Shown here piece by piece: positions 35,901 through 44,830 of a DNA stretch of 64,000 bases (positions are counted from its first letter, which is position 1; each line of letters starts with the position of its first letter). The notes under the pieces were generated by a model. The model ran no database searches. It had not been told where the DNA came from and saw only the letters and a list, made by a program, of their open reading frames with translations. The stretch is taken from positions 455,394 to 519,393 of the forward strand of contig JAJAGP010000279.1 in the NCBI GenBank assembly GCA_025084515.1. The letters are read 5' to 3'. The position numbers and the translations under genes are program-made. This DNA is from Ancistrus triradiatus (taxonomy: Eukaryota; Chordata; Actinopteri; Siluriformes; Loricariidae).

Positions 35901-38900
35901 TTGATATCATCTGTCTTGGTGGATGACTCTATGCCCTGATCTAGAAAATACATATATGAAATACAGTACAGTGGAAGTATAGCACTGTGCAAAAGTCTTA
36001 GGCCACCAGTAGATTAGATATACCATTGTTTTAACAAAGCTATAATGACCATCTATAATTGTTTTTCAGTTTCTTTATTAGAATACAACCAGAAGAAACA
36101 GGCTACAGTGGCAAGTATTTAGTGTGATCTCTCCTTACACTTGAGAAACAGCAGCATCTGGCAGCTTCATCGAGATGCCAAGTTGACAATGTATGAAGAA
36201 GCTTGATCAAGAATGGTCTTTTTGGAAGCTGCTTCTGCTTACAGGGTGAAAAGGCTAAGATATGATAACGCTCACAAAGACTGGAATGAAGATCAGTGGA
36301 AAAGAGTACTGTGGAGTGAAGTTTGACATTTTTGGACTCAACAGATCTAATGGCAGCTCTGGTGGCTTAAGATTTTTGCACAGTACTGTACATATAAGTA
36401 TAGTATATCTCACTGCTCACACACTCGCCTGAAACCACGTCTATTCTGGAAACGATTCTTTGAAACCCATGACTAATCCTTTCTTTATTCCAGGGCTCGC
36501 AGTGGAACGCATCCAACCTGGAGGAGCTCAGAGAGTGCGGGTCAGTTTGTGTGTAATACGTGCAGTATATATAATACAGGACAGAACGTGTGTGTGTGCT
36601 TTTATTTCAGGCGTATCTAAATTAAACCCAGTCTGTCCTTTGATCCAGGATTGGCTACATCCTTAACATCACGCGGGAGACGGACAACTTTTTCCCAGAA
36701 ATGTTTTGCTATCATAATGTGCGTGTCGATGAGGACGACGCTGTGGATCTGCTGACTCACTGGAACGAAACCTACAACTTCATACTGAGAGCAAAGTGCG
36801 TTAGAGCCAGGCCATAGGGGCCGTATTCACTCCTGTTATACCAAATATATTTAGTTACGGGGTGGCGTTGCCTTCTCAAAACCTGAATGTGGTGGTGGTG
36901 TGGCAGAGTGTGTTGTGCTTGAGTGAGTGGATCAGACTCAGCAGTGCTGCTGGAGTTTTAAACCACCTCAGTGTCATTGCTGGATCCAAAAATTCAGCAG
37001 CCAAAAATGTCCAGCCACCAGCATCCTGTAGGCAGCGTCCTATGGGCACTGATGAAGGATTAGAGGGTGACCAACACAAACTGTGCAGCAACAGATGAGC
37101 TGCTGTGTCTGACTGTACGTCTACAGGGGGGAGCTATAAGGGGAACGTCTCTAATAAGGGGACAGTGAGTGCTCCAGCAGTGCCTGATCCTATCATATTA
37201 GCACACATACTAACACACAACCACCACATCGGAGTCACTGCAGGGCTGAGAATGATCCACCACCCAAATAGTACCTGATCTGTGGGAATATATATGAAAT
37301 ATATAGAATGCCTAGGACTTCTGCACAGTATTGTATGATACAGTATAAAGAAGTATAATATTTCACTTCATGACATCCATGCCTCTGGCTCTTCCTGTAA
37401 CAGAAAGACCCGTTCTAAATGCCTGGTGCACTGTAAGATGGGGGCGAGTCGCTCAGCCTCCACGGTCATCGCTTATGCTATGAAGGAGTACGGCTGGTCT
37501 CTGCAGAAGGGCTGTCATTACGTTAAACTGAGGAGGAGCGTCGCACAACCCAACGCTACCTTCATGAAGCAGCTGGTTGAGTACGAGAGCATTTTAGACG
37601 CGAGGTGAGAAAACTGTGGCACCACGGTGGCACTGCAGTATGAATATGAGTAGTTTGAATAAGATGGAGAAGAAATATTTGATCTTTTTGTATATTGCAG
37701 TTTGTCATTGGTATTCGTAACTCCCTTACTGCTCACTGGTCTTACCTGCTTTTTTGTTTCAGCTGTGAGTCACGACACAAAGACTGGCAGCCTGGTGATA
37801 GTGAAGGTCTCCAGGGTGCCAGTGGGGCCCGGTCTCCCGATGCCTTGGAACCGGAGCTGTGTCCGTGGGCTCGCGATGCCGGAGCATCACCCTGCTGCTG
37901 GGACGAGCCCTCGCACCACCTCAACTACAACTACTACTTCCGGCGTCTCTCTGATGCGGCCCTGGACAGCGAGCCTTCCACGCCGGTCCGGTGCCCGCCG
38001 CTGCTGCCCACCGAGCGCGTCTTCATCGAGATCGAGGATGTGGAGCGTGACGCCCTGCTGGACGATAACAACCTTCCCACCGCGCAGCTGGTCCCGCCCA
38101 CAGAGGGGACGGCGGCGCAGACGCTGGAGGACATGCGCCTGCGTCTGGAGTTCAGCACCGTGGAAGAAGAGGACGAAGAGGAGGCGCAGAAGGAGGAAGC
38201 CGAGATGGCCGCGCTCGCCAACACCAACCGCTACGGCAACGAGAACGCCAACAACAGCAACCGGCTGGCTGCCAAGCGCAGCTGTCCAACCGGCTTTGAC
38301 GTGAGTGTGAAGTCTTGTGAAAGTGCAGGTAGTGCTTTTGATCCTGTATGAATTCTCTAAAAAACATTGTGTAGATCCGTACCAAGACATTTGAGTCTGT
38401 TCTGCTTCCAGTTAGGAAGATGTGCAATTCCGCCATTAAATAAGGACCAGAAATATAGATGATGAACCAGTTGAGTTTAAATTTGCTTTTCGAGATGAGG
38501 GACGCTAGGGTGGGGTCTGTTGTAGCCACTTTCATGCTGGCCAGCCTGTGGCCACCAAGCCATAGGAGCTGCTGGTAAATTAATAAGAATATAATTAGTT
38601 GAATCATTATCTTCACTGTCTGTCCACTTCTCTTGGGGTCGAGTCATGGTAAAATGTTGCTGTTTTGACCCTGCTTATCCTGGTAAGGTCGTGGGGGTTT
38701 GAAGAATGTCCTGGAATTCATTGGGTATGACTGAATGTGTTCCTGGTAGAGATGGGTCTGACCCGATGCTGAGCCTCCCTGGTTCAAGGTGGTTTCTGAG
38801 AGGTCAAGGGGCCTTGATTACCCCCAGTCTTGACTGTCTTCCACAGTGGATTCCTCCTCACATAGATTGGGGGCTAAGCCTGGAGTGGAGCGGATTAGGG

Positions 38901-40568
38901 CACATTTGATGTCTTCCATGGTGGAGACCAAATTCACATCGCACAAGTTTGGATGGTTCCTGGTCTCGGATGTGTGCCTTTCGTCTCGTTAGATTCTGAC
39001 TTCTTTGTTGTAACGTTACTTTGGTAAACGCCAAAATCAGGGAACTCCCTTCCCTTATCGAGCAGTTGTGGGTTAAGGGCCTTGCTCAAGGTCCCAACAG
39101 TGGCCGCTTGGCAGAGCTGGGATTTGAACCCTGAACCTTCTGGTCCATAGTCAGAGATGAACCACAGAGATGATCTGGTCCATAGTCAGAGATGAACCAC
39201 AGAGATGAACCATTTGTCTAACCTGGCCAGAGATGAACCATAGAGGCTCAGCATGGAGAACCAGTCCTCTACCAACTGAGCCTCTCTGGTTCGTATGCCA
39301 CCTCCGTTGAAGTGGGAGCTGTCAGTTATGGATAGACCAGGAGGGTTTGGTCCGAGAACCTAACAAGGGAAAGGGGCACTAGGGTGTAGTGACTGAAGGA
39401 CCAGTTACAGGGCTCAATCTGGGATCTGTGGCATGTCACACAGACCAGGAGACCAGCAACCTTTTTTGTAGGATCTTATTGAAGGCTTGTAGCAGTAACC
39501 AGTTCTACTGGATAATGGACTTAGTGTTTGTTCTGCTACTACAACACTGAAATGACTTCAGGATCTGTGAGATTCTCCGTTTACATCCACTGCAAGCAAT
39601 CTCACTGAGCTCTGCTATTTGTATGTAATATATGATCTATGTTTTGCAGACAGTTCTGATTTTCTCAGTAGTGTCTGAGCAGCTGTGTGATCAGAACCCG
39701 TAACCCATCCGTTCTTCCTCCCCGTGTGTGTTCATCTGTTCAGGACAGTGCTAGCAGCGGAAAGCCTCACAAACTGAAGCCCTCTTATAAGTCGTGTGTG
39801 CGTCTGCCGAGCGGCCGCCGCGCTCACCGCCTTAACCTGCAGCGCCATGCTGGCGTCTCCATCCAGAACCATCCTGCCTCTCAGCGCCAGTCGTGCAGCA
39901 CCCGCTGCCGGTGCTCTCGCTGCTACTGCCGTGTTTTCACCACACCTGCCCTGCCCACGGTCAGCCTGGGCCCGTACCGCCAGCGCCTGACCTCGCCCAT
40001 GAGCTGCGAAGAGCTTCCCAAGAACTTTCTGACCACACTGGGCCCAAAGGACACGGACGATCTGCAGGAGATGGAGGAGGAAGATGAGGAAGGCCCAAAA
40101 GTGGCGCAGTCCACGGGGCCCATGGCAGAGCTCAGCCTCCTGAATCTAAGCCTGCAGAGTGAAAGGCCTACGGCGGAGCTCATCCAGGAGGCCCACCTGC
40201 ACAGTAAGCCAGGACAGACGGATAAGAGCGCGGACGAGACTCACGGGGAGGACATGGAGGTTGACTCGAGCGCCACCCCAAACGCATCCTCACACTTTTC
40301 TAGCCTCGCTCCTGCGTCTTTCCCACAGCTTTGGGGCCTGACGCGCAGCTCCAGCAGTGAGAGTGTGGGCGGGCGGCAGGGGGTCGAGCCGCAAGCGCGC
40401 CTGGCCGGACTCACAACGGCGTCCAAGCTGAAGCGCTCCAACTCTCTGGCTAAACTGGGCGGCTTGGCTGACAACAAGCAGGAATCCTCCATTAGCGATG
40501 GGCAGAAATCTTCCAGTTCCCCGGATCATGCTTTAACCACGCCATTGATGCACACGTTCCCAGGCTAA
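24474..40568 (+). CDS. ssh1: Slingshot protein phosphatase 1 (cofilin phosphatase)
   Basis: Fifteen coding exons splice in phase to 904 codons: 24474-24551, 28171-28208, 28291-28391, 28569-28633, 30113-30234, 30514-30582, 30924-30989, 32389-32583, 32797-32890, 35672-35800, 36494-36540, 36649-36795, 37404-37604, 37763-38300, 39744-40568. The first residues, MALVTLQRSPTPSAASS, are the SSH1 signature. The order is the SSH N-terminal region (about 37-240), a DEK_C-like helical domain (about 248-305, LENVTSK...FIDNEMLLI), a dual-specificity phosphatase domain (about 315-451) with active site HCKMGASRSAS (Cys394, matching human Cys393), and a Ser-rich tail with LTRSSSSES and LKRSNSLAKL (14-3-3-type sites). 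Family role: dephosphorylates phospho-cofilin, is activated by F-actin, and is cytoplasmic. The tail is shorter than in human SSH1 (1049 aa). The expected general-acid Asp is replaced by Glu363. Which teleost paralogue (a or b) cannot be decided. Confidence 0.95.
25385..25503 (+). repeat. Degenerate tRNA-derived SINE in ssh1 intron 1
   Basis: GGTGGCTCAGTGGTTAAGGC is a clear A-box head. The B-box is deleted, and the body (CTTGAGCAAACACCTTAACC) and tail (TAAGTGTGTCTGCTAAGTGA) are recognisable. Confidence 0.7.
25824..26544 (-). pseudogene. Tc1-like element, truncated, in ssh1 intron 1
   Basis: Minus strand. The element starts at a terminal CAGTAGTGCTTGGAAGTTTG (26542 downward) after TA. A ~370 bp leader follows, then MARTKEISEELRKRVVDAHQ from about 26172. 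Broken paired-domain text continues (ITPRARRVIVGEVTKDPRVT, STIRRTLNNNGVHGMVA). It ends abruptly at about 25824, so the catalytic half is missing. The same terminal sequence occurs at 49272. Confidence 0.85.
26588..26770 (-). repeat. tRNA-derived SINE in ssh1 intron 1
   Basis: Minus strand. The tail complement is CATTTAGCAGACACCC, the body complement is GGTCTTGCTCAAGAACCCAA, and the B-box complement is GATTTGAACACTGG (26708-26721). The A-box complement is near 26755 (CCGCTAGGCTATCACAG). Confidence 0.8.
26780..27432 (+). repeat. Possible solo-LTR-like repeat in ssh1 intron 1
   Basis: The segment is pyrimidine-rich, with many degenerate TTGTCTGTTTGTNTTAGCAT repeats (27050-27305). A polyadenylation signal lies in TCAATAAACCATCC (27364), followed by GTCCAAAATGTGACA. 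The layout resembles the 3' part of an LTR, but I could not identify matching ends or a target duplication. Confidence 0.4.
31504..31910. mobile_element. hAT-type MITE, degraded, in ssh1 intron 7
   Basis: It begins GCGGTGTAACGATGCATC and ends CAAATCGTGTGCAGCCCTAA. The interior matches the 18745-19203 element (TTATTTAATRTATGGTGAAGCT, ACACTTCAGAAATAAA), but the ends are mutated. Confidence 0.75.
32030..32212 (+). repeat. LINE 3' tail in ssh1 intron 7
   Basis: CAAGGTTTCTTCCTTATAAA, AGGGAGTTTTTCCTTGCCAT and GAGACAATGCTCCATTGGAA match the tail of the LINE at 6801-8330, here in sense orientation. It is a short 5'-truncated copy with no coding sequence. Confidence 0.8.
32905..32951. repeat. (TG)n microsatellite
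   Basis: An uninterrupted (TG) run of about 23 units starts 15 bp after the donor of ssh1 exon 9 (32890). Confidence 0.95.
33046..33300. mobile_element. hAT-type MITE fragment in ssh1 intron 9
   Basis: AGGGGTGTAACGATACATCG and a palindromic CATCGTGACACGATGCATCG open the element. The interior fades out after CACACAGCTATTTAGC, and the right end is missing. Confidence 0.7.
34780..35560 (-). repeat. Degenerate DNA-transposon relic, split by a hAT MITE
   Basis: CAATGATGGCAAGACACCCT and CCAGATGCAGCTATACAAACC resemble text at 49885-49930, in the Tc1 relic there. ACCACCACCATGTTTCGCAG is a common phrase of antisense Tc1-type elements. No reading frame survives. The relic resumes after 35416 at GTTACCCTAGGTTCCTG. 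Confidence 0.5.
35078..35408. mobile_element. hAT-type MITE, 331 bp, perfect 8 bp duplication
   Basis: The ends are CAGTGTTTCCCAACC and GGTTGGGAAACAGTG, 15 bp inverted repeats with one mismatch. GCTTAGAG flanks both sides (35070-35077 and 35409-35416). It is non-coding, lies in ssh1 intron 9, and is nested inside an older relic. The clean ends suggest a fairly young insertion. Confidence 0.92.
35980..36390 (+). mobile_element. Internally deleted Tc1-type element in ssh1 intron 10
   Basis: The terminal AGCACTGTGCAAAAGTCTTA at 35981 pairs with AAGATTTTTGCACAGTACTG ending near 36388. Inside, AAGACTGGAATGAAGATCAG and GTGGAAAAGAGTACTGTGGA encode Tc1-like WNEDQWKRVLWSE. A further end fragment lies at 37314-37336 (AGGACTTCTGCACAGTATTG). 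Confidence 0.8.
36855..37285. repeat. Fold-back interspersed repeat in ssh1 intron 12
   Basis: GGATCAGACTCAGCAGTGCT with GCTGGAGTTTTAAACCACCT (36930-36970) faces AGTGCTCCAGCAGTGCCTGA (37168-37187) as an imperfect inverted repeat. The spacing phrases (CAGCGTCCTATGGGCACTGA; CACTGCAGGGCTGAGAATGA) are those of a widespread fish MITE-like repeat. No coding sequence was found. Confidence 0.65.
37404..37604 (+). CDS. ssh1: ssh1 catalytic exon (exon 13)
   Basis: It carries the P-loop HCKMGASRSAST, with Cys394 as nucleophile and Arg400 as phosphate binder in the CX5R motif. The remaining C-terminal helices of the phosphatase fold follow (VIAYAMKEYGW, NATFMKQLVEYESIL). Human SSH1 has Val where this protein has Ala in HCKMG(V/A)SRSAS. 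The acceptor AACAG|A and donor GAG|GTGAGA are in phase with both neighbours. Confidence 0.95.
38301..39743 (+). other. ssh1 intron 14 with repeats
   Basis: A 1.4 kb intron. It includes a ~30 bp tandem duplication (GGTCCATAGTCAGAGATGAA, 39140-39215) and a minus-strand SINE fragment at 39060-39160 (GGGCCTTGCTCAAGGTCCCA; GGGATTTGAACCC). At 38640-38900 lies repeat-like text without a recognised family. No exon was seen. Confidence 0.6.
39744..40568 (+). CDS. ssh1: ssh1 last coding exon (regulatory tail)
   Basis: It encodes residues 631-904. KLKPSYKSC (639-647) matches the human SSH1 NKVKPSYKSC anchor. A cysteine cluster CSTRCRCSRCYC (681-692) follows, then an acidic stretch (EMEEEDEEGPK). The terminal RSSSSES (831-837) and LKRSNSLAKLGGL (859-871) correspond to the PKD/14-3-3 regulated serines of human SSH1. 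As I recall, LKR also contributes to F-actin binding. The stop is TAA at 40566. The tail lacks much of the human middle region. Confidence 0.93.
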   Translation, partial: DSASSGKPHKLKPSYKSCVRLPSGRRAHRLNLQRHAGVSIQNHPASQRQSCSTRCRCSRCYCRVFTTPALPTVSLGPYRQRLTSPMSCEELPKNFLTTLGPKDTDDLQEMEEEDEEGPKVAQSTGPMAELSLLNLSLQSERPTAELIQEAHLHSKPGQTDKSADETHGEDMEVDSSATPNASSHFSSLAPASFPQLWGLTRSSSSESVGGRQGVEPQARLAGLTTASKLKRSNSLAKLGGLADNKQESSISDGQKSSSSPDHALTTPLMHTFPG

Positions 40569-40945
40569 CGTTAGTCAGGCTTGTTCCATTGGTCTGTAAG
40601 GTGTCTGGTGCATTAAGCACACTGAAAGAGGCTCGCAACTGTTACCGGCTGTGACTCGACGCTGGTTTCGCAAGTGGCCTCGTGACTGCAATCAGGGTGC
40701 AGCTGGACCTCAGTCCTATCGATTGCCATTTCCTATAGTCAGAGAACGTACGCCATATTTCTTAGGGGTGGACACTATGGCGGAAATATCATCTCATGAT
40801 ACGCCAGGTATCACAATAGTTAGTTCATAACACCTGAAATGCGCCACTGTCAGAATAACACTGATATTAAAGACCAAGTTATGTATCATACCATAGATGT
40901 GACAGTATCAGGTTGTAGCACAATTTGTATTTAGAGAGCAGTTTT

Positions 40946-40951
40946 AATAAA
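40946..40951 (+). terminator. Candidate proximal polyadenylation signal of ssh1
   Basis: AATAAA lies 378 bp after the stop codon, within TTTTAATAAAATGC. A second AATAAA follows at 41283, but inside LINE-tail sequence. Either the proximal site or a more distal one (48806) may be used. Confidence 0.4.
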
Positions 40952-41004
40952 ATGCTAAACAATTTGGTGAATCTGGACAGAAAATAAGCAGCCAGAACAG
41001 TGAC

Positions 41005-41425
41005 AGTGACAGTGGCAAGGAAAAACTCCTTAGGAGACCTTAAGAGGAATCAGGCTCCAATGAGGAACCCATCCTCCTCGGGGTGAGACCAGACGGCAAG
41101 ATTATTTTGTGTGAATGCTAATTGGCAGAATATCAGTGAATTCAAACCATACTGTGTAGAAAATAGAGGATATTAAGATATACAGTTTTGCTCAAACATA
41201 TTTAGCCCCTCAGCTGCTACCGTGTTTGTTGTCTGGCCCCCATTTTGAGCTCAAGTCAGATTTATTTTTGTAGTACTTTTACAATAAATCTTCGTCTCAA
41301 TGTAGTTTTACAAACATTTTGGTCTACGGCCCCAAAAGAGCAAGCCTAGGGCAACACTGGCCAGGAAGAGCTCCCTAAATGTGTTGAGGAAGAAACCTTG
41401 GGTGGACCAAGACTGAAAAAGTACT
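41005..41425 (-). repeat. LINE 3' tail fragments
   Basis: Two antisense pieces of the LINE tail family are present. 41010-41100 has GACAGTGGCAAGGAAAAACTCC and GAGGAACCCATCCTCCTCGG. 41265-41425 has AAGTCAGATTTATTTTTGTA, GAGCAAGCCTAGGGCAACAC and GGAAGAAACCTTGGGTGGAC. They may lie within the ssh1 3'UTR. Confidence 0.75.
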
Positions 41426-42535
41426 CAGTTCCTTGTGCAAAAATTTAAAAAAGACTGAAAATGTTCTTATTATAAAGTATTTCACATGGAGCAGCTAAGC
41501 TACCGCTGATATACACGACGTCAGAACTAGAACGCAGGCCATTAATATGATATAGTCATATGGTCCATCCCTAACATTACGTCTCTCTGGATGTGCTACA
41601 GCTGTGGCCACGTTAGGCAGCTGTTCTAAACTCTATAGTTGGTTTTCAAGTCTAGTTTTTGAAATTCTCATCCTCAGTTTGTGTTCAACAGGCTTACCTG
41701 CTCTCCATCCGTTACCTAAATGCGTAAAAGAGGTGATTTTGCGGTCTCTCAGCTAGCATCTGTGGCTTAATGGACGAGTGTAACGAAGCATGCTGTGCTT
41801 TCACCGGTAAATATTCAATCTGTGTGATCAGTGACAGTTCTGTTAGCTTTCAGTATTGTTCGAATAATACAAACCGTACAGGTCAGAGTAAAGAAAAAAA
41901 TATCTGTAACTGTGGTACAATCACGCAAAGCTTAAAACGTGTTTTGACTATGTTATGGCAAACACTAAATAAGTTCATTACACTAGGTTATAAGCTTAAT
42001 TCCTAATGATTATTTTACCATGGCTAGTCTCAAGCTCATAACGCTAGTGACGTATGACATGGTGACAGCTAATTGACGTACAGGTTGAACCAACTGTGTA
42101 ATCATTCCATGGAAAAAGGATCACACTCTGATATACATGCAGTGTTTTAATGGTCATATTGCTCATTAATAAACCAAAGGTGGCAAGTTTGCACTTTCAG
42201 TATGAGGGCAAAATAAAAATGGATGACTGGATTTACGTTTCAGGATTGGTTTTGATCTAGAATCAGTTTGACAGTGGAACAATGCAGAAATGTCTGGACA
42301 TCAGACGTATGGTTGTTAATATTTGTTCCTGTAATCCTAATCGAGGTGGGGACCCAGGGTGCCCCCACATTACAGTTGTAGTTATATAAAATGTACCTAA
42401 CAGTTATATAGAAGGGCTGCTGAATAATCCCACTAAGCTTGGTTTAGATGATTGTGTTTATGATTAGACGATTATGGTTTGTTATGTTTGATGGTTTCAA
42501 ACATGCTTTAGGTGGTCTGTGTTATGGTCAACATA

Positions 42536-42910
42536 CAGTTACCTCCGAAATTATTGGCAACCTTGGCTGGATGGACAGAGTGAGCTTAGACTGTTCCTCT
42601 GTGTGTATTTATTCTCAGTTTAGAAGAACACGGACAATGAAAAGAGTTGCATGAAGGCACTCGCCGGCCTACAGCCATGTCAGGCAATATTGTAAGACTG
42701 GGGAACTGGGGCAAAAACAGAGTAAACAAATTAACTGAATGCAGGGGCGTGACAAATATTTTTGACAAGTTTACTTCCTATTTCTTAATAAATGTACCTA
42801 AAACGTTCATATCTGTCATATGTTTAGTGCTAAGCTAACTAACCACAAACACACATCATATAACCATTTTAAGTATCTTTATCGAGGGTGCCAATAACTC
42901 TGGAGCTGGA
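42536..42910. mobile_element. Tc1/mariner-type MITE
   Basis: Left end ACAGTTACCTCCGAAATTAT with TGGCAACCTT faces right end GAGGGTGCCAATAACTCTGG. Together they form ~27 bp imperfect inverted repeats of the familiar CCAAAATTATTGGCACCCTT type. The interior is non-coding. Confidence 0.7.
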
Positions 42911-43075
42911 TGAATCTTGCCTAGAACGGAAAATGTTAGATTAGCAAGATTCCATCTAAATACAGTTACAACCAGCTACTATTTAAACGCCTCTCGGAGG
43001 GATTTTTCAGCAGCACTGGCTAAAATGATAATCACATTTATTTGCTTAATATTAATTACAGTGAATTATTGTCTG

Positions 43076-43396
43076 TATACACTCCTCAACACTGAAATTG
43101 CAACACCAAGAAGGAAGGTTATGAAAGCTGGGTAAGTAGCAGATGTTAAGATCTACAAATGATCGAATTTTAAAGCACTTAGCTCCAATCTGTGGCATGT
43201 GAGAGGGGCATTAAGGCGTTTTTTAGCCACATGAAATCTCAAAAATCGGTGTGGGATGATTGTGTGATGCCTCTGTTAAATTGAGATGTTCTGACATTTT
43301 GTTTGCATATCATTAACATGTCTATCGATCCTGTGATTTCCATAATTCCATCACTTTTCCTTATTAGTGTTGCAATTTCAATATTTAGGAGTGTAA
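43076..43396. mobile_element. Tc1/mariner-type MITE, ~320 bp
   Basis: TACACTCCTCAACACTGAAA with TTGCAACACCAAG at the left pairs with AGTGTTGCAATTTCAATATT with TAGGAGTGTA at the right, about 30 bp inverted repeats. TA lies at each edge. The interior is non-coding. Confidence 0.8.
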
Positions 43397-44655
43397 TACT
43401 CCTTAGAAATCAACAGAAAACCTCCTGAATATAGCTGAAGAAACCATCAATGCTTAATCAGCTAAGGAGGGCAAAAATCGCCACAGTTAAAATCTGATTA
43501 ATTATTCGTTAATATTGTGAACATATCAAAAAATTTGCACCAAATCAGATATGATGTTGGTCCACTGACTCTGGAAACACTATGTTTAAAAATCCTAAGT
43601 GAGTAAGATCTGATTTCACACCATAACAGTGCTCTGCAGGCTGAGATGAAACAGTGTTCGGTAAAGCTAACCTCACTGTCTCGTTAATTTTCTTCCGTGC
43701 CGGAGAAGACTTTTCAAATATTCAGTTCTTAAGATGAGTGTTAGCGAAGCCATATAACTACTGTTCTACATGTCACTGATTATTAATGTGAAAAGTAAAT
43801 GTGTTCGACAGTTTTCTCCTTTTCTACCAGAGATCTTAATGTGATTTAGCTTAAGCCTTTCGTTGTATTAAAACAGCTTGTGACGTCAAGTGATCCTATG
43901 GCTGCAAACACATTACTGACAGTCGACACGAGCAACATTTTGGTATCATGTCAAAAATGAATCTTTAAACAAATGATTTCCAGTGTCTTAAGCCAGAGCC
44001 TGCTTTGCTAACACTTACAGTTGTGTAGATCTGAGCTCTTCTAGTGTACAAAGCTTAGCATTTGCTGCTTGTGCATTGACTGCCTGAGTCTAACAGGGTG
44101 CACAGGTTCATCTGTGCCATGTGGAAACATGAAAACATATCAGTTGGCGGCAAACAGTTTAGTCAATGGAACGGATATTAGCCCTTTACTCGTAGCTAAT
44201 ACGAATAGGTCAGTGCTCACAGCTAATAATGGGCGTGTGGGTGTGCATACAGCAGCTACTGACAACGTTAGCAGCTCATTAGCAACATGCTACAGTTTGT
44301 GGTCTTATTTATGTCCTTATATTTCCCTTTATAACCCCTGCTCATGAATGTTTTTTAATTAAAGTTCGGGGACCTTGTTAAAAATTATATTGAGTTGATT
44401 TTTGAAGTTAAAAGGACTTAACCTTTGCAATAAACTTAATGCAAAGTGTTTGTAGTGCATGTAATGGACCAGACATCAAGCCTTGATGCAAAAACATACA
44501 GCAGCAAGAAATCCTGACAGCAAACAGGCTCAAATGAGGAACCCATCATCCTGTGGTTATTGCAATTGAGTGTGTTTATCAATTATAGTGTTATAACTTA
44601 TTTAAGAGTACTTATTCAAAAAATAGGAAATTAGCTGGTATCAAGTCATATTGAA
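43397..44655. other. Intergenic or 3'UTR, no gene seen
   Basis: No recognised gene or complete repeat was found. The phrase CAAATGAGGAACCCATCATC (44531) is a scrap of the LINE tail. The 92-codon frame at 44069-44347 has no family features. Confidence 0.5.
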
Positions 44656-44659
44656 CTCT

Positions 44660-44830
44660 GGTGGCATGACTGTCTATGCTAGTTCATAACTCTAGGGACC
44701 TGAGTTTGAGTCTCGGGGTGCCGGGGTCGGTTATTACACACTGGATGGACTGTCCAGGGCATGCTTAAACCAGTGCCCTGTGTTCTACAGAGATAGGCGC
44801 TGGAGTCCCGCATGCAAAGCAGGGTTAAAA
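44660..44830 (+). repeat. tRNA-derived SINE, divergent family
   Basis: GGTGGCATGACTGTCTATGC is an A-box-like head and GAGTTTGAGTCTCGGGG is B-box-like (44703-44719). The body CACTGGATGGACTGTCCAGG with CCAGTGCCCTGTG is unlike the common SINE of this window. Confidence 0.55.

Noticed and set aside
37887..38616. Long open frames on the minus strand opposite ssh1 exon 14
   Set aside because: They are shadows of the GC-rich, Asp/Glu-rich coding exon on the plus strand.
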